Assembly: GCA_963808315.1 (NCBI GenBank)
Contig: CAWEFK010000002.1
Location: 62,001 to 126,000, forward strand
Origin: Palsa-504 sp963808315
GTDB taxonomy: Bacteria > Actinomycetota > Actinomycetes > Streptosporangiales > Streptosporangiaceae
Length of the DNA stretch: 64,000 nucleotides
Direction of reading: 5' to 3'
Notes under the pieces: generated by a model
Database searches by the model: none
Told to the model about the DNA's origin: nothing
What the model saw: only the letters and a program-made list of their open reading frames with translations
Shown here: one piece after another, positions 1 to 9,569 of the stretch
How the letters are laid out: each line of letters starts with the position of its first letter
How positions within the stretch are numbered: position 1 is the first letter of the stretch
Translations under genes and position numbers: made by a program

Positions 1-1878
1 GAACGGCGTCATCTCGATCGCCCGCAGCGCGGCCTGCGGATCGGGCAGGTCGGCCGGGTCCACCCCGGCCACCACCAGGGCGCCGAGCTCCCCCGCCGCC
101 GCGGCGGCGAGAATCTCGCTGGTGTTACGTCCCGGTGTGCCGGGTAGCGAGCTCTTACCCCAGGTCCTGGCGACTTCGGCCCGGGCCGCGGCATCGGTCA
201 CCGGACGGCCGATGGGCAGCAGCCCCGGCAGCGCCCCGGCCTCGACCGCGCCTCGCTCCCCGGCGCGGCGCGGAATCCAGGCGAGCCGGGCACCGGAGGC
301 GGCGGCGAGCCGGGCCGCGGCGGCGAGCGCGCCCGGCACTTCGGCCAGCCGCTCGCCGACGAGTATCACTGTGCCAGGCGCGCCGAGCGTCTCGCTGACC
401 CGCTGCCAGTCCTGCAAGGGCGGACCGGCCGTGCGGATTCCGCCGGCCACGGGGGGCTCCGGGGCACTGGGCGCACCGCCGTGCGCGAGCGCGGTCAGCG
501 CGGCGGTCTCGTCCCCGGGCAGCGTGGCCAGCAGCTCACCGGACAGCTTGACCAGCCCGGGGCTGGCCAGCGCCGCGACCGAGAACACCTGGAGGCCATG
601 GCCTCGGACGGCCTTGCGCAGCCGCAGGAAGATGATGGGCGACTCGTCTTCCGGCTCGAAGCCGGCCAGCAAGACGGCCGGGGCTTGCTCCAGGTCGGCG
701 TAGCTGACGCCGATCCCGCGCCCGGCCACGCAGGCGGCGAGGAACTGTTCCTCCTCGGCCGAGTGCGCCCGCGCCCGCATGTCGATGTCGTTGGTGTCCA
801 GGGCGACCCGGGCGAACTTCGCGTACGCGTAGGCGTCCTCCAGGGTGCAGCCGGCCGCCGGTCAGCACGCCGACTCCCCGCGGCCCCTCGTAGGGCTCGC
901 CGCTGCGCGCACAGCCGGGTAAGGGGCACCGCGGGCCGCGGCCAGCCCGGCCGCCGCCACCGCGAGCGCGTGCGGCCACGACGCCGGGACAAGCACCCCG
1001 GCCTCGTCCCTGACCAGCGGGGCGGTCAGCCGGTCGGGCTGGGTCGCGTAGGTGAACGCCCAGCGGCCCTTGTCGCAGTTCCACTCCTCGTTGACCGCCG
1101 GATCGTCGCCGGCCAGCCGGCGCGTCACCCGGCCGCGCCTGACATCGGTGCGCTGCCGGCAGCCCGCGGCGCAGTGCTCGCACACGCTCGGCACCGACAC
1201 CAGGTCGAACGGCCTGGCCCGGAACCGGTAGGCGGCACCGGTCAGCGCGCCCACCGGGCACACCTGCACGGTGTTGCCGGAGAAGTACGAGTCGAACGGC
1301 TTGCCCTCCGCGGTGCCGATCATCTGGCCGGGGCCGCGGTCGAGGAAGTCGATGAAGGGATCCCCGGCGATCTCCTCGGAGACCCGGACGCACCTGGTAC
1401 AGGAGATGCAACGCTCGCGGTCGAGCAGGACCTCGGTGGAGATGGCCACCGGCTTGTCGAACGTCCGCTTCTCCTCGATGAACCTGGTCTCGCCCTGGCC
1501 CGAGGACATGGCCTGGTTCTGCAGCGGGCATTCGCCGCCCTTGTCGCACATCGGGCAGTCGAGCGGATGGTTGATGAGCAGCAGCTCCATCACGCCCCGT
1601 TGCGCCTTCTCGGCCACCGCCGAGGTGAGCTGGCTGCGCACCACCATGCCCTCGGTGCAGGCGGTGGTGCAGGAGGCCATCGGCTTGCGCTGGCCTTCCA
1701 CCTCGACCAGGCACTGCCGGCAGGCGCCGATCGGGTCGAGCAGCGGGTGATCGCAGAACCGCGGGATACCGATGCCGAGCAGCTCGGCCGCCCTGATCAC
1801 CAGCGTCCCCTTCGGCACCGCGATCTCGAACCCGTCGATGGTGACGGTCACGGTGTCCTGCGTGGTCTCGACGCTCAC
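1..1878 (-). CDS. nuoG: NADH-quinone oxidoreductase subunit G (3' end missing; two frameshifts)
   Basis: Large iron-sulfur subunit of complex I, which passes electrons from NuoF toward the quinone arm. The first 300 or so residues are intact: the [2Fe-2S] cysteines C42, C53 and C56, the H-P-L-D-C-P-M-C cluster segment, CISCTRC and CPVGALT. After about residue 315 the frame is lost. The conserved continuation (GVGVLTGGRL, then LEDAYAYAKFARV) lies in the two other frames, so one shift is near 905-930 and another near 853, where CTGCACCCTG probably stands for CTGACCCTG. From about 850 to base 1 the third frame is open and reads as a normal NuoG C-terminal half. Start ATG at 1878 overlaps the nuoF stop. 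Nearness of two opposite shifts argues for sequence error. Subunits H to N should lie left of the window. Confidence 0.9.
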
Positions 1879-3173
1879 GACTGCCCCCAGAGCGTCGAAG
1901 CCGCCTGGTCGAAGGGGCAGCCGCCTTCCTTCTGGTGCTGCATGAACTCGTCCCTGAAGTACTGGATGCCCGAGGTGATCGGGCTGGTCGCGCCGTCACC
2001 GAGGGCGCAGAAGGCGCGGCCCAGGATGTTGTCGCAGATATCCAGGAGTTTCTCCAGGTCCTCCTCGGTACCGTGGCCGTGTTCCAGCCGTTCGAGCACC
2101 TTGACCATCCAGAACGTCCCCTCGCGGCACGGGGTGCATTTTCCGCACGACTCGTGCTCGTAGAACTCGGTCCAGCGGAGTACCGCCCGGACCACACAGG
2201 TGGTCTCGTCGAAGATCTGCAGGGCCCGGGTGCCGAGCATGGACCCGGCGGCCGCCACCGATTCGAAGTCGAGCGGGACATCGAGATGGGCGTCGGTCAG
2301 CAGCGGGGTCGACGAGCCGCCCGGCGTCCAGAACTTCAGCCGGTGCCCGGCCCGGACACCGCCCGCCAGGTCGAGCAGCTCGCGCAGCGTGATGCCGAGC
2401 GGCGCTTCGTACTGACCGGGCGTGGTGACGTGGCCGGACAGCGAGAAGATGCCGAAGCCCTTGGACTTCTCGGTGCCCAGGCCGGAGAACCAGTCCGCGC
2501 CGTTGGCCACGATCGACGGCACGCTGGCGATCGACTCCACGTTGTTGATCACCGTGGGCGAGGCGTACAGGCCCGCCACGGCCGGGAAAGGCGGCCGGAG
2601 CCTGGGCAGGCCCCGGTAGCCCTCGAGCGAGGTGAGCAGCGCCGATTCCTCACCGCAGATGTAGGCGCCGGCCCCCGCGTGCACGATCACGTCCAGGTCG
2701 AACCCCGAACCGAGGATGTCGGTGCCGAGGTAGCCGGCCGCGTAGGCCTCCTCCACCGCGTGCCGCAGCCGCCGCACCACGTGCAGGACCTCGCCGCGGA
2801 CGTAGATGAACGCGTGCTTGGCCCTGATCGCGTACGCGGTGATGGCGACGCCCTCGAGGAGCAGGTGCGGGTCGGCCATCATCAGCGGGACGTCCTTGCA
2901 GGTGCCCGGCTCGGACTCGTCCGCGTTGACGACCAGGTAGTGCGGCTTGGCGTCGCCCTGCGGCAGGAAGCTCCACTTCACCCCGGTCGGGAAGCCGGCT
3001 CCGCCGCGGCCCCGCAGGGACGCGTCCTTAACCTGGGCCATCAGGGCGTCCGGCTCGAGCGCCAGCGCCTTGGGCAGCGCCTGCCAGCCGCCGTGGTCCT
3101 TGTAGCCGTCCAGGGTGAAGGCGCCGGGCTGGTCCCACAGCGCCGTCAGCACCGGGGTAAGCATGTCGGTCAC
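1875..3173 (-). CDS. nuoF: NADH-quinone oxidoreductase subunit F
   Basis: NADH- and FMN-binding subunit of complex I, the entry point for electrons from NADH. The 432-residue protein has the glycine-rich NADH/FMN motif GRGGAGFPTG at residues 55-64 and a C-terminal [4Fe-4S] site: E-S-C-G-K-C-T-P-C-R from residue 341 (C343, C346, C349) with C389. The start is a GTG at 3173 that overlaps the nuoE stop codon, a typical coupled start; the open frame extends further upstream but only through nuoE. The stop overlaps the nuoG start. Length is normal for the family. Confidence 0.96.
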   Translation of the reverse strand: MTDMLTPVLTALWDQPGAFTLDGYKDHGGWQALPKALALEPDALMAQVKDASLRGRGGAGFPTGVKWSFLPQGDAKPHYLVVNADESEPGTCKDVPLMMADPHLLLEGVAITAYAIRAKHAFIYVRGEVLHVVRRLRHAVEEAYAAGYLGTDILGSGFDLDVIVHAGAGAYICGEESALLTSLEGYRGLPRLRPPFPAVAGLYASPTVINNVESIASVPSIVANGADWFSGLGTEKSKGFGIFSLSGHVTTPGQYEAPLGITLRELLDLAGGVRAGHRLKFWTPGGSSTPLLTDAHLDVPLDFESVAAAGSMLGTRALQIFDETTCVVRAVLRWTEFYEHESCGKCTPCREGTFWMVKVLERLEHGHGTEEDLEKLLDICDNILGRAFCALGDGATSPITSGIQYFRDEFMQHQKEGGCPFDQAASTLWGQS

Positions 3174-4144
3174 GGCGACTCCTGCTCTGGCTGGGACGAC
3201 CCGCCCGCTTCCGGGGGCTTCTGCTGCGCTGCGGGCCTGGACCGCCCCGAGCTCCGCGCCTTGGGCGTCTGGCCCGCCTGGGTCGGCTGCTCCGGTTCGG
3301 GGGACTTGCCTGGCATGGGCGAGGCGGAGTCCGCCGGGGAGACCCCGGACCCGGCCGGCCCGGAGCCCGCCGAGCCGCCCGCCCCGGCGTGCGGGGCTCC
3401 GTTCCCCGAGCTGCTGCCCGAATTGCTGCCCGAGCTGTCGCCGGAATTGCTGCCCGGGCTGTCGTCCGAGCTGCCGCCGGAGTCGCGGTCCGGCGAGGGG
3501 GCGGTCCAGCCGCGCTCCCTGGCGATCTTGAGGCCGACCAGGCTGGCCGGGCCGGCGGTCGGGCCATCGGTGGCCTGGCCGTCGCCGAAGCCCGCCAGGA
3601 TCCGGGACGCCTGCTTCCAGGTGCACAGCCGGGACGCCCCGCGAGTCGGGCTCACCGGGTTCCCCGCGCGCAGGTCGTCCACTAGCTGACGGGCGCTGCC
3701 CGGCGTCTGGTTATCGAAGAATTCCCAGTTCACCATCACGACCGGGGCGTAATCGCAGGCGGCATTGCACTCGATGTGCTCGAGGATGACCTTGCCGTCC
3801 GGCGTCGTCTCGTCGTTGCCGACGCCGAGGTGCTCGGTGAGCTCGGCGAAGATCTGGTCGCCGCCCATGATCGCGCACAGGGTGTTGGTGCACACCCCGA
3901 CGTGGTACTCGCCGACCGGACGCCGCTTGTACATCGTGTAGAAGCTCAGCACCGAGGTGACTTCGGCCTCGGTCAGCCCGAATTTGGCCGCGCAGTACTC
4001 GATTCCGTCGGCGGAGACGAATCCTTCCTCCGACTGGACGAGATGAAGCAGCGGCAGCAGCGCCGACCTCGGCCGCGGGTACTTGCCGATGATCTGCGCC
4101 GCGTCCGCGTCGAGGCGGGTGAGCACATCCTCGCTGAACGGCAT
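3170..4144 (-). CDS. nuoE: NADH-quinone oxidoreductase subunit E with long disordered tail
   Basis: Thioredoxin-like 24 kDa-type subunit of complex I carrying the N1a [2Fe-2S] cluster. The four ligands are visible: C85 and C90 in GVCTNTLC, C126 and C130 in CNAAC. The catalytic fold ends near residue 210. The remaining 110 or so residues are almost only Ser, Gly, Pro, Ala and Gln, with repeated S-N-S-G-D/S units, and look disordered. Most NuoE proteins are 160 to 250 residues, so this 324-residue protein is long. ATG at 4144 overlaps the nuoD stop, and the TGA at 3170-3172 overlaps the nuoF GTG. Confidence 0.95.
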   Translation of the reverse strand: MPFSEDVLTRLDADAAQIIGKYPRPRSALLPLLHLVQSEEGFVSADGIEYCAAKFGLTEAEVTSVLSFYTMYKRRPVGEYHVGVCTNTLCAIMGGDQIFAELTEHLGVGNDETTPDGKVILEHIECNAACDYAPVVMVNWEFFDNQTPGSARQLVDDLRAGNPVSPTRGASRLCTWKQASRILAGFGDGQATDGPTAGPASLVGLKIARERGWTAPSPDRDSGGSSDDSPGSNSGDSSGSNSGSSSGNGAPHAGAGGSAGSGPAGSGVSPADSASPMPGKSPEPEQPTQAGQTPKARSSGRSRPAAQQKPPEAGGSSQPEQESP

Positions 4145-5532
4145 TACCTATCCACGCCTCCCATCACGGGATCAATGCTCGCGATCGCGGGGATTACGTC
4201 GGCCACCTGGCCGCCCTCGCACAGCGCGGCGACCGACTGCAGGTTGGTGAACGAGGGATCGCGGAAGTGGACCCGGTACGGCCGGGTGCCTCCGTCGCTC
4301 ACCACGTGCGCGCCCAGCTCGCCGCGGGCGGATTCGACCGCCGCGTACACCTGGCCGGCCGGCACCCGGAACCCCTCGGTGATCAGCTTGAAGTGGTGGA
4401 TGAGCGCCTCCATGGACTGGCCCATGATGTGCGCGATGTGCTCCGGCGAAGGTCCCAGGCCGTCCGGGCCGAGCGACAGCCGGGCCGGCCAGCCGATCTT
4501 GGCGTCGCGGATCATCACCGGATCGGTGTCCGAGCCGGCCGAACCGCGGACGGCGAGCCGGTCGACGCACTGCCTGACGATCCTGAGCGACTGCTCGATC
4601 TCATCCATCCGGAGTATGTACCGGCCGTAGGCGTCGCACGTGTCGGTGACAGGAACGTCGAAGTCATAGGTCTCGTAGCCGCTGTACGGCTGGGACTTGC
4701 GCAGGTCCCAGGGCAGTCCGGCCGCCCTGAGCATCGGACCGGTCACTCCAAGCGCCATGCAGCCGGCCAGGTCCAGGTAAGCGACGCCCTTGGTCCGGCC
4801 GGCGAAGACCGGGTTGGCGTCGATCAGCGCGCGCAGGTCGTGCACCAGCCGCGGGGAACCGTCGAGGAACGCCCGGATCGCCTCCAGGGCGCCGGGCGGC
4901 AGGTCCTGGGCGAGGCCGCCCGGCCGGATGTAGGCGTGGTTCATCCGCAGCCCGGTGATCAGCTCGTACAGATCGAGGATGCGCTCCCGCATCCGCAGGC
5001 CCTGCAGGAAGATCGTGGTCGCGCCCAGCTCCATGCCCATCGGCCCGATGCCCTGCAGGTGGGAGGACACCCGGTTGAGCTCCATCAGCATGACCCTGAT
5101 GATCTGGGCCCGCTCGGGGATCTTGTCCTCGATACCGAGCAGGCGCTCCACCGCGATGCAGTACGCCGCCTCGTTGAAGAACGGCATCAGGTAGTCCATC
5201 CGGGTGCAGAACGTGACGCCCTGCGTCCAGGTCCGGTACTCCATGTTCTTCTCGATGCCGGTGTGCAGGTAGCCGATGGACGCGCGCACCTCGGCGACGG
5301 TCTCGCCCTCCAGCGTCAGGATCAGCCGGAGCACCCCGTGGGTGGACGGGTGCTGCGGGCCCATGTTGATGACGAGCCGCTCGCCGCTCTCGAAGTCCTT
5401 GGCCTCGTTGGCGGCGGCGACGAGCTCGTCCCAGTCCTCGCCGGAAACCGTGTAGACCCGGCCCTGCGCGGCGTCGTCCTCGTCCCCGCTGCCCGCGCCG
5501 GCCGGCGCGGTCGGCGTCTGCGCTTCGGTCAT
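4144..5532 (-). CDS. nuoD: NADH-quinone oxidoreductase subunit D
   Basis: 49 kDa-type subunit that lines the quinone pocket of complex I together with NuoB. The 462-residue product has the hallmark NMGPQHPSTHGVLRL near residue 60 and the usual hydrogenase-like large-subunit fold through to the C-terminal D-P-V-M-G-G-V-D-R. The N-terminal 35 residues are a low-complexity Thr/Pro/Ala/Gly/Asp stretch. It overlaps nuoC by four bases upstream and touches nuoE downstream, so nuoA to nuoG read as one transcript. Confidence 0.97.
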   Translation of the reverse strand: MTEAQTPTAPAGAGSGDEDDAAQGRVYTVSGEDWDELVAAANEAKDFESGERLVINMGPQHPSTHGVLRLILTLEGETVAEVRASIGYLHTGIEKNMEYRTWTQGVTFCTRMDYLMPFFNEAAYCIAVERLLGIEDKIPERAQIIRVMLMELNRVSSHLQGIGPMGMELGATTIFLQGLRMRERILDLYELITGLRMNHAYIRPGGLAQDLPPGALEAIRAFLDGSPRLVHDLRALIDANPVFAGRTKGVAYLDLAGCMALGVTGPMLRAAGLPWDLRKSQPYSGYETYDFDVPVTDTCDAYGRYILRMDEIEQSLRIVRQCVDRLAVRGSAGSDTDPVMIRDAKIGWPARLSLGPDGLGPSPEHIAHIMGQSMEALIHHFKLITEGFRVPAGQVYAAVESARGELGAHVVSDGGTRPYRVHFRDPSFTNLQSVAALCEGGQVADVIPAIASIDPVMGGVDR

Positions 5533-6377
5533 GAGTAGTGCCTCCGCTCGTCCGGAGCCGGGATCTTGGCGCCGCGGTACTCGACCGGGATGCCACCGAG
5601 CGGGTAGTCCTTACGCTGCGGGTGGCCCTTCCAGTCGTCCGGCATCTGGATCCTGGTCAGGGCCGGATGCCCGTCGAAGATGAGCCCGAAGAAGTCCCAG
5701 GTCTCTCGCTCGTGCCAGTTGCACGTCGGGTACACGCCGACCAGCGAGGGGATGTGCGGGTCGGCGTCCGGCGCGCTGACCTCCAGTCGCACCCGGCGGT
5801 TGTGGGTGATGGACAGCAGTTGGTAGACCGCGTGCAGCTCGCGGCCGGTGTCGGCCAGGTAGTGCACGCCGGAGACCCCGCAGCACAGCTCGAAGGCCAG
5901 CGCCGGGTCGTCGCGGAACTCCGCCGCCACCGCGGGCAGCCGCTCCCGGCGGACATGAAAGGTAATCTCGCCCCGGTCCACCACGACCCGCTCGATCGCG
6001 TCGGAGAAACGGAGCCCGGCGGCCTCGAGCGCCGCGCCGAGTGCGTCCGCGACCGCGTCGAAGTAGGAACCGTAGGGCCGGGTGCTCACGACCGGGGGGA
6101 GCTGGTGCACCCGGAGGCGGCCGTAGCCGGAGGTGTCGCCGGTGGCCTGCACGCCGAACATCCCGGTCCGGACGACAGGTTCGTCCAGTCGTTCCTGGCC
6201 GAGCCGGGCCGGCAGGTTGCCCGCGTCCTGGCTGCCCGCGTCGGGACTGCCCGCCTCGGGGCTGGGCGCGTCCGGCGCGGTTCCGGCTGGTGCCGCGGGC
6301 GGCACCGGGCCCTGCGGCGCCTGGGATCCCTGGGTCTCTTCCGACCCCGCCTTGGGGGTTTCCTGCGGGCCGCTCAC
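5529..6377 (-). CDS. nuoC: NADH-quinone oxidoreductase subunit C
   Basis: 30 kDa-type subunit of the peripheral arm of complex I, 282 residues from the GTG at 6377, which overlaps the nuoB stop. The conserved C-terminal part includes the W-D-F-F-G and D-W-x-G-H-P-x-R-K-D-Y segments. The first 60 or so residues are a Pro/Ala/Gly/Gln-rich leader with S-P-D-A-G-type repeats, longer than in most NuoC proteins and probably disordered. Confidence 0.95.
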   Translation of the reverse strand: MSGPQETPKAGSEETQGSQAPQGPVPPAAPAGTAPDAPSPEAGSPDAGSQDAGNLPARLGQERLDEPVVRTGMFGVQATGDTSGYGRLRVHQLPPVVSTRPYGSYFDAVADALGAALEAAGLRFSDAIERVVVDRGEITFHVRRERLPAVAAEFRDDPALAFELCCGVSGVHYLADTGRELHAVYQLLSITHNRRVRLEVSAPDADPHIPSLVGVYPTCNWHERETWDFFGLIFDGHPALTRIQMPDDWKGHPQRKDYPLGGIPVEYRGAKIPAPDERRHYS

Positions 6378-6934
6378 AGCTCGGATCCCTCCGCCGAGGG
6401 CAGCCGCAGCGGCGTCACGGCCAGCCGCGCCTCCTCCAGCTCGGTGATCTGCCGGTCGCGGTTCTTGCCGAGCTTCATGTTCTCGATCTTGTCGTGCAGC
6501 TTGAGGATCGAGTCGAGCAGCATCTCCGGACGCGGCGGGCAGCCGGGCAGGTAGATGTCCACCGGCACGATGTGGTCGACGCCCTGCACGATCGCGTAGT
6601 TGTTGAACATCCCGCCGCTTGAGGCGCAGACGCCCATCGAGATCACCCACTTGGGGTCGGACATCTGATCGTAGATCTGCCTGAGCACCGGGGCCATCTT
6701 CTGGCTGACCCGGCCGGCCACGATCATCAGGTCCGCCTGGCGGGGAGTGTTGGACGCCCGCTCCATGCCGAACCTGGCCAGGTCGTGCTTCGGGCCGCCG
6801 GTCATCATCAGCTCCATGGCGCAGCAGGCCAGGCCGAAGGTAGCCGGCCACACCGAACGCGCCCGGGCCCAGCCCGCCACCTTCTCCACCGAGGTCAGCA
6901 GCACCCCGCTCGGAAGCTTTTCTTCGATGCCCAT
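6374..6934 (-). CDS. nuoB: NADH-quinone oxidoreductase subunit B
   Basis: Carries the terminal N2 [4Fe-4S] cluster that reduces menaquinone. The 186-residue protein has the ligands C37 and C38 (GLACCAME), C103 (GVCASSGG) and C132 (LPGCPP). The ATG at 6934 is chosen because it begins the family-typical M-G-I-E-E-K-L-P segment and follows the nuoA stop by two bases. The open frame continues upstream only across nuoA. Confidence 0.97.
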   Translation of the reverse strand: MGIEEKLPSGVLLTSVEKVAGWARARSVWPATFGLACCAMELMMTGGPKHDLARFGMERASNTPRQADLMIVAGRVSQKMAPVLRQIYDQMSDPKWVISMGVCASSGGMFNNYAIVQGVDHIVPVDIYLPGCPPRPEMLLDSILKLHDKIENMKLGKNRDRQITELEEARLAVTPLRLPSAEGSEL

Positions 6935-6936
6935 GG

Positions 6937-7296
6937 CTAATCCCATTCCAGGCCGCCGCGCCGCCAGATGTAGGCGTACGCGACCAGCACAGTGATGACA
7001 AAGGTGACCATCTCGACCAGGCCGAAGGCGCCGAGCTTGTTGAAGGTGACCGCCCAGGGATACAGGAAAATGATCTCGATGTCGAACACGATGAACAACA
7101 TCGCGGTCAGGTAGTACTTGACCGGGACCCGGCCTCCGTCCGGCGGCATCGGGGTCGGCTCGATGCCGCACTCGTAGCTTTCCAGCTTGGCCCGGTTCCA
7201 CCGCCTGGGCCCGGCGAAGGCGCCGAAGGTCACGGAAAAGGTGGCGAAACCGAGCGCGAGCACGGCCAGCACGAAGATCGGGACATATAGCCTCAT
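6937..7296 (-). CDS. nuoA: NADH-quinone oxidoreductase subunit A
   Basis: Small membrane subunit of complex I, 119 residues with three hydrophobic spans (about residues 3-25, 63-85 and 92-112) and the conserved Y-E-C-G loop between the first two. First gene of the nuo operon. A GGGAG ribosome site lies nine bases before the ATG. The 65-base gap to the upstream reductase leaves room for a promoter, but I see no clear one. Confidence 0.96.
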   Translation of the reverse strand: MRLYVPIFVLAVLALGFATFSVTFGAFAGPRRWNRAKLESYECGIEPTPMPPDGGRVPVKYYLTAMLFIVFDIEIIFLYPWAVTFNKLGAFGLVEMVTFVITVLVAYAYIWRRGGLEWD

Positions 7297-7361
7297 CGTG
7301 GTCCGCTCCCTTCATTAGCCGGATGCCAACGACCCATCCTAGGGAATACCCGCATGACCCC

Positions 7362-8717
7362 TCACTCTGGGTTAGGCGCGAGCTTGGATAGCCCGTTGAC
7401 CAGCCGGTCCGCCGCATCTCCGCCGGGATCGGTCAGGTTCGCGAGCAGCTTGACTGTGAACCGCATCAGCGCGGGCCGCGACATGCCGTGCTTGGTCGCG
7501 AACCGCATCAGGTTCGGCCGGCCGATCGCCTTCACGAAGGCGCGGCCGAGGGTGTAGTAGCCGCCGTAGGTTTGCCGCAGCGCCTGCGGATACCCCGCGA
7601 GCACCCGCTCGGTCTCCGCCCGGGTCGTCCGCGCGAGCGCCTGGGTGATGGTGCGGGCCAAGATCTCGCCCGACTCCATCGCGTACGCGATCCCCTCGCC
7701 GTTGAAGGGGTTCACCATGCCGCCGGCATCGCCGGCCAGCAGCAGCCCCCGGTGGTAGTGCGGGGTCCGGTTGAACCCCATCGGCAGCGCCGCGCCCCGG
7801 ACCGGCTGGGTGCGGTTCTCTTCGGTGAAGCCCCACTCGGCCGGCATGCCCTTCAGCCAGCTCCGCAGCAGGGCATGGTAATCGGTGTGGGCAAACGCGG
7901 CGCTGGTGTTCAGCAGGCCCAGGCCGACATTGGACGTCCCGTCGCCCATCCCGAAGATCCAGCCGTAGCCGGGCAGCATCCGGTCGCCGTCCCACAGATC
8001 GAGCCAGGACTCCAGGTAGTCGTCGTCATGCCGGGGGGTCCGGTAGTACGTCCTGACCGCGACACCGAGCGGACGGTCGTCCCGCTTGCGCAGCCCCATC
8101 GCCAGCGAGAGCCGGGAGGAGTTCCCGTCCGCCGCCACCACGACCCGGGCGGTGTAGGTCCGCTCGGCGCCGTGGTCGCCGGCGCTGCCGCCGTGCTCCC
8201 CGGCGCCGGCTCGTCCGGGCCGTGCCGTGACCCCGGTGATCCGGCCGGTGCGCTCGTCGAGGACCGGGCCGGTCACGGTGACGCCCTCGAGCAGCTTGGC
8301 CCCCGCCTGCTGGGCCCGGCGGGCCAGCGACTCGTCCAGGTCGTGGCGGGTCCGGACCAGCCCGTATCCGGGATAGCTGGACAGCTCGGGCCAGGGCAGC
8401 TCGAGCCGCTTGCCCGCCCCGATGACCCGCAGGCCCTTGTTCCGCACCCAGCCATCCTGCTCGCCGACGCTGATACCCATGCCGACCAGCGACTTGACCG
8501 CGCGCGGGGTCAGTCCGTCGCCGCAGACCTTCTCCCTGGGGAAGCTGGACTTCTCAAGCACCAGCACGTTAAGCCCGGCCTGAGCCAGGTAAAAAGCGGT
8601 CGTCGAACCGGCCGGGCCTGCGCCGACGATGATGACGTCCGCCTCGTCGGCGGGCGGTCGCGAGGCAACGGAGGGCCCGGTGCCGGTGCGGGTTTGCGGG
8701 GGAGCGTGCTCGGTCAC
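7362..8717 (-). CDS. geranylgeranyl reductase family FAD-dependent oxidoreductase
   Basis: Flavoprotein that reduces the isoprenoid side chain of a lipid, here most likely menaquinone given its place between menG and nuoA. The N-terminal dinucleotide fold is clear (V-I-I-V-G-A-G-P-A-G) followed by an E-K acid/base pair and a C-G-D-G-L segment typical of the GGR family; a second FAD motif (L-L-A-G-D-A-G-G-M-V-N-P-F-N-G-E-G-I) lies in the C-terminal half. Start is uncertain: GTG at 8717 gives 451 residues, GTG at 8753 adds 12. The exact prenyl substrate cannot be read from sequence. Confidence 0.88.
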   Translation of the reverse strand: MTEHAPPQTRTGTGPSVASRPPADEADVIIVGAGPAGSTTAFYLAQAGLNVLVLEKSSFPREKVCGDGLTPRAVKSLVGMGISVGEQDGWVRNKGLRVIGAGKRLELPWPELSSYPGYGLVRTRHDLDESLARRAQQAGAKLLEGVTVTGPVLDERTGRITGVTARPGRAGAGEHGGSAGDHGAERTYTARVVVAADGNSSRLSLAMGLRKRDDRPLGVAVRTYYRTPRHDDDYLESWLDLWDGDRMLPGYGWIFGMGDGTSNVGLGLLNTSAAFAHTDYHALLRSWLKGMPAEWGFTEENRTQPVRGAALPMGFNRTPHYHRGLLLAGDAGGMVNPFNGEGIAYAMESGEILARTITQALARTTRAETERVLAGYPQALRQTYGGYYTLGRAFVKAIGRPNLMRFATKHGMSRPALMRFTVKLLANLTDPGGDAADRLVNGLSKLAPNPE

Positions 8718-8815
8718 TTGGTCAGATCCTGAATGTCTTGTGAACCGCTTCACAAATGTTTTGCCATTAGTTTAACCCTCACCGCCCCGGCCTTTACGCC
8801 GGGTCAGCGGCGGGG

Positions 8816-9550
8816 TCATAGACGCCGGGCGACGTGCACGGCGACCACGCCCATGCTCAGGTCCCGCCACCGTACCGCCGACCAGCCGGCCCCGGAGATC
8901 AGGGCGGCCAGTTCGCGCTGAGCCGGCCAGTCCGCGATCGATTCCGCCAGGTATTCGTAGGCTTCCGGGCTGCGAGCCGTCCGGCGCGCGATCGCGGGCA
9001 GGACGGTGAGCAGGTAACGCCGGTAGAGCTTATCGACCGGCGCCACCGTGATCGTGCTGAACTCGCACACCACCAGCCGGCCACCCGGACGGGTCACCCG
9101 GCGCAGCTCGGCCAGGGCCGCGCCGGGACTGGCCACGTTCCGCAGCCCGAACGAGATCGTCACCGCGTCGAACGCCTCGTCGGCGAACGGCAGCCTGAGC
9201 GCGTCGCCGGCCACGAAGCCGAGGCGCCCGCCGCCGTCCCGGCGGCTGTCGCCCCGCGACCCGGCGCGGGCCAGCCTGGACCGGCCTGCCCTGAGCATGC
9301 CCAGGGAAAAATCGCAGGCCACCGCGTCGGCCCCGGTGGCGGTGAAGGTCAGCGAGGACGTCCCTGTCCCCGCGGCCAGGTCAAGGACCCGCTCCCCCAG
9401 GCCGGCCCCGGTGATCCGCGCGACGGCGCGCCGCCACAGCCTGACCTGGCCCGCGGACAGGATGTCGTTCAGCAGGTCATAGCGCGGTGCGATGGCGTCG
9501 AACATCGCCGCGACATCGGCGGGGCGCTTGTCAAGGTCGGCTCTAGCCAT
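8816..9550 (-). CDS. menG: demethylmenaquinone methyltransferase
   Basis: UbiE/MenG methyltransferase that completes menaquinone, the quinone used by complex I encoded just downstream. The 244-residue protein has M-F-D-A-I-A-P-R-Y-D-L-L-N near the start, the SAM motif VLDLAAGTGT and the F-G-L-R-N motif typical of the family. ATG at 9550 is preferred because it gives the normal family length; the open frame upstream runs through the peptidase gene. A -10-like TAGGCT seven bases before this ATG would allow a leaderless transcript in addition to readthrough from the peptidase. Confidence 0.92.
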   Translation of the reverse strand: MARADLDKRPADVAAMFDAIAPRYDLLNDILSAGQVRLWRRAVARITGAGLGERVLDLAAGTGTSSLTFTATGADAVACDFSLGMLRAGRSRLARAGSRGDSRRDGGGRLGFVAGDALRLPFADEAFDAVTISFGLRNVASPGAALAELRRVTRPGGRLVVCEFSTITVAPVDKLYRRYLLTVLPAIARRTARSPEAYEYLAESIADWPAQRELAALISGAGWSAVRWRDLSMGVVAVHVARRL

Positions 9551-9557
9551 GACCCCC

Positions 9558-9563
9558 AGCCTA
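9558..9563 (-). promoter_or_regulatory. possible leaderless -10 box for menG
   Basis: TAGGCT on the minus strand ends seven bases before the menG ATG, the spacing expected for leaderless actinobacterial transcripts. It lies between the peptidase stop and menG. No convincing -35 was found, so this is a suggestion only. Confidence 0.35.
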
Positions 9564-9569
9564 TGGTGC

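Noticed and set aside
481..2163. 560-codon plus-strand open frame over nuoG and nuoF
   Set aside because: It is antisense to conserved complex I genes and has an Arg/Gly/Pro composition typical of shadow frames in GC-rich DNA.
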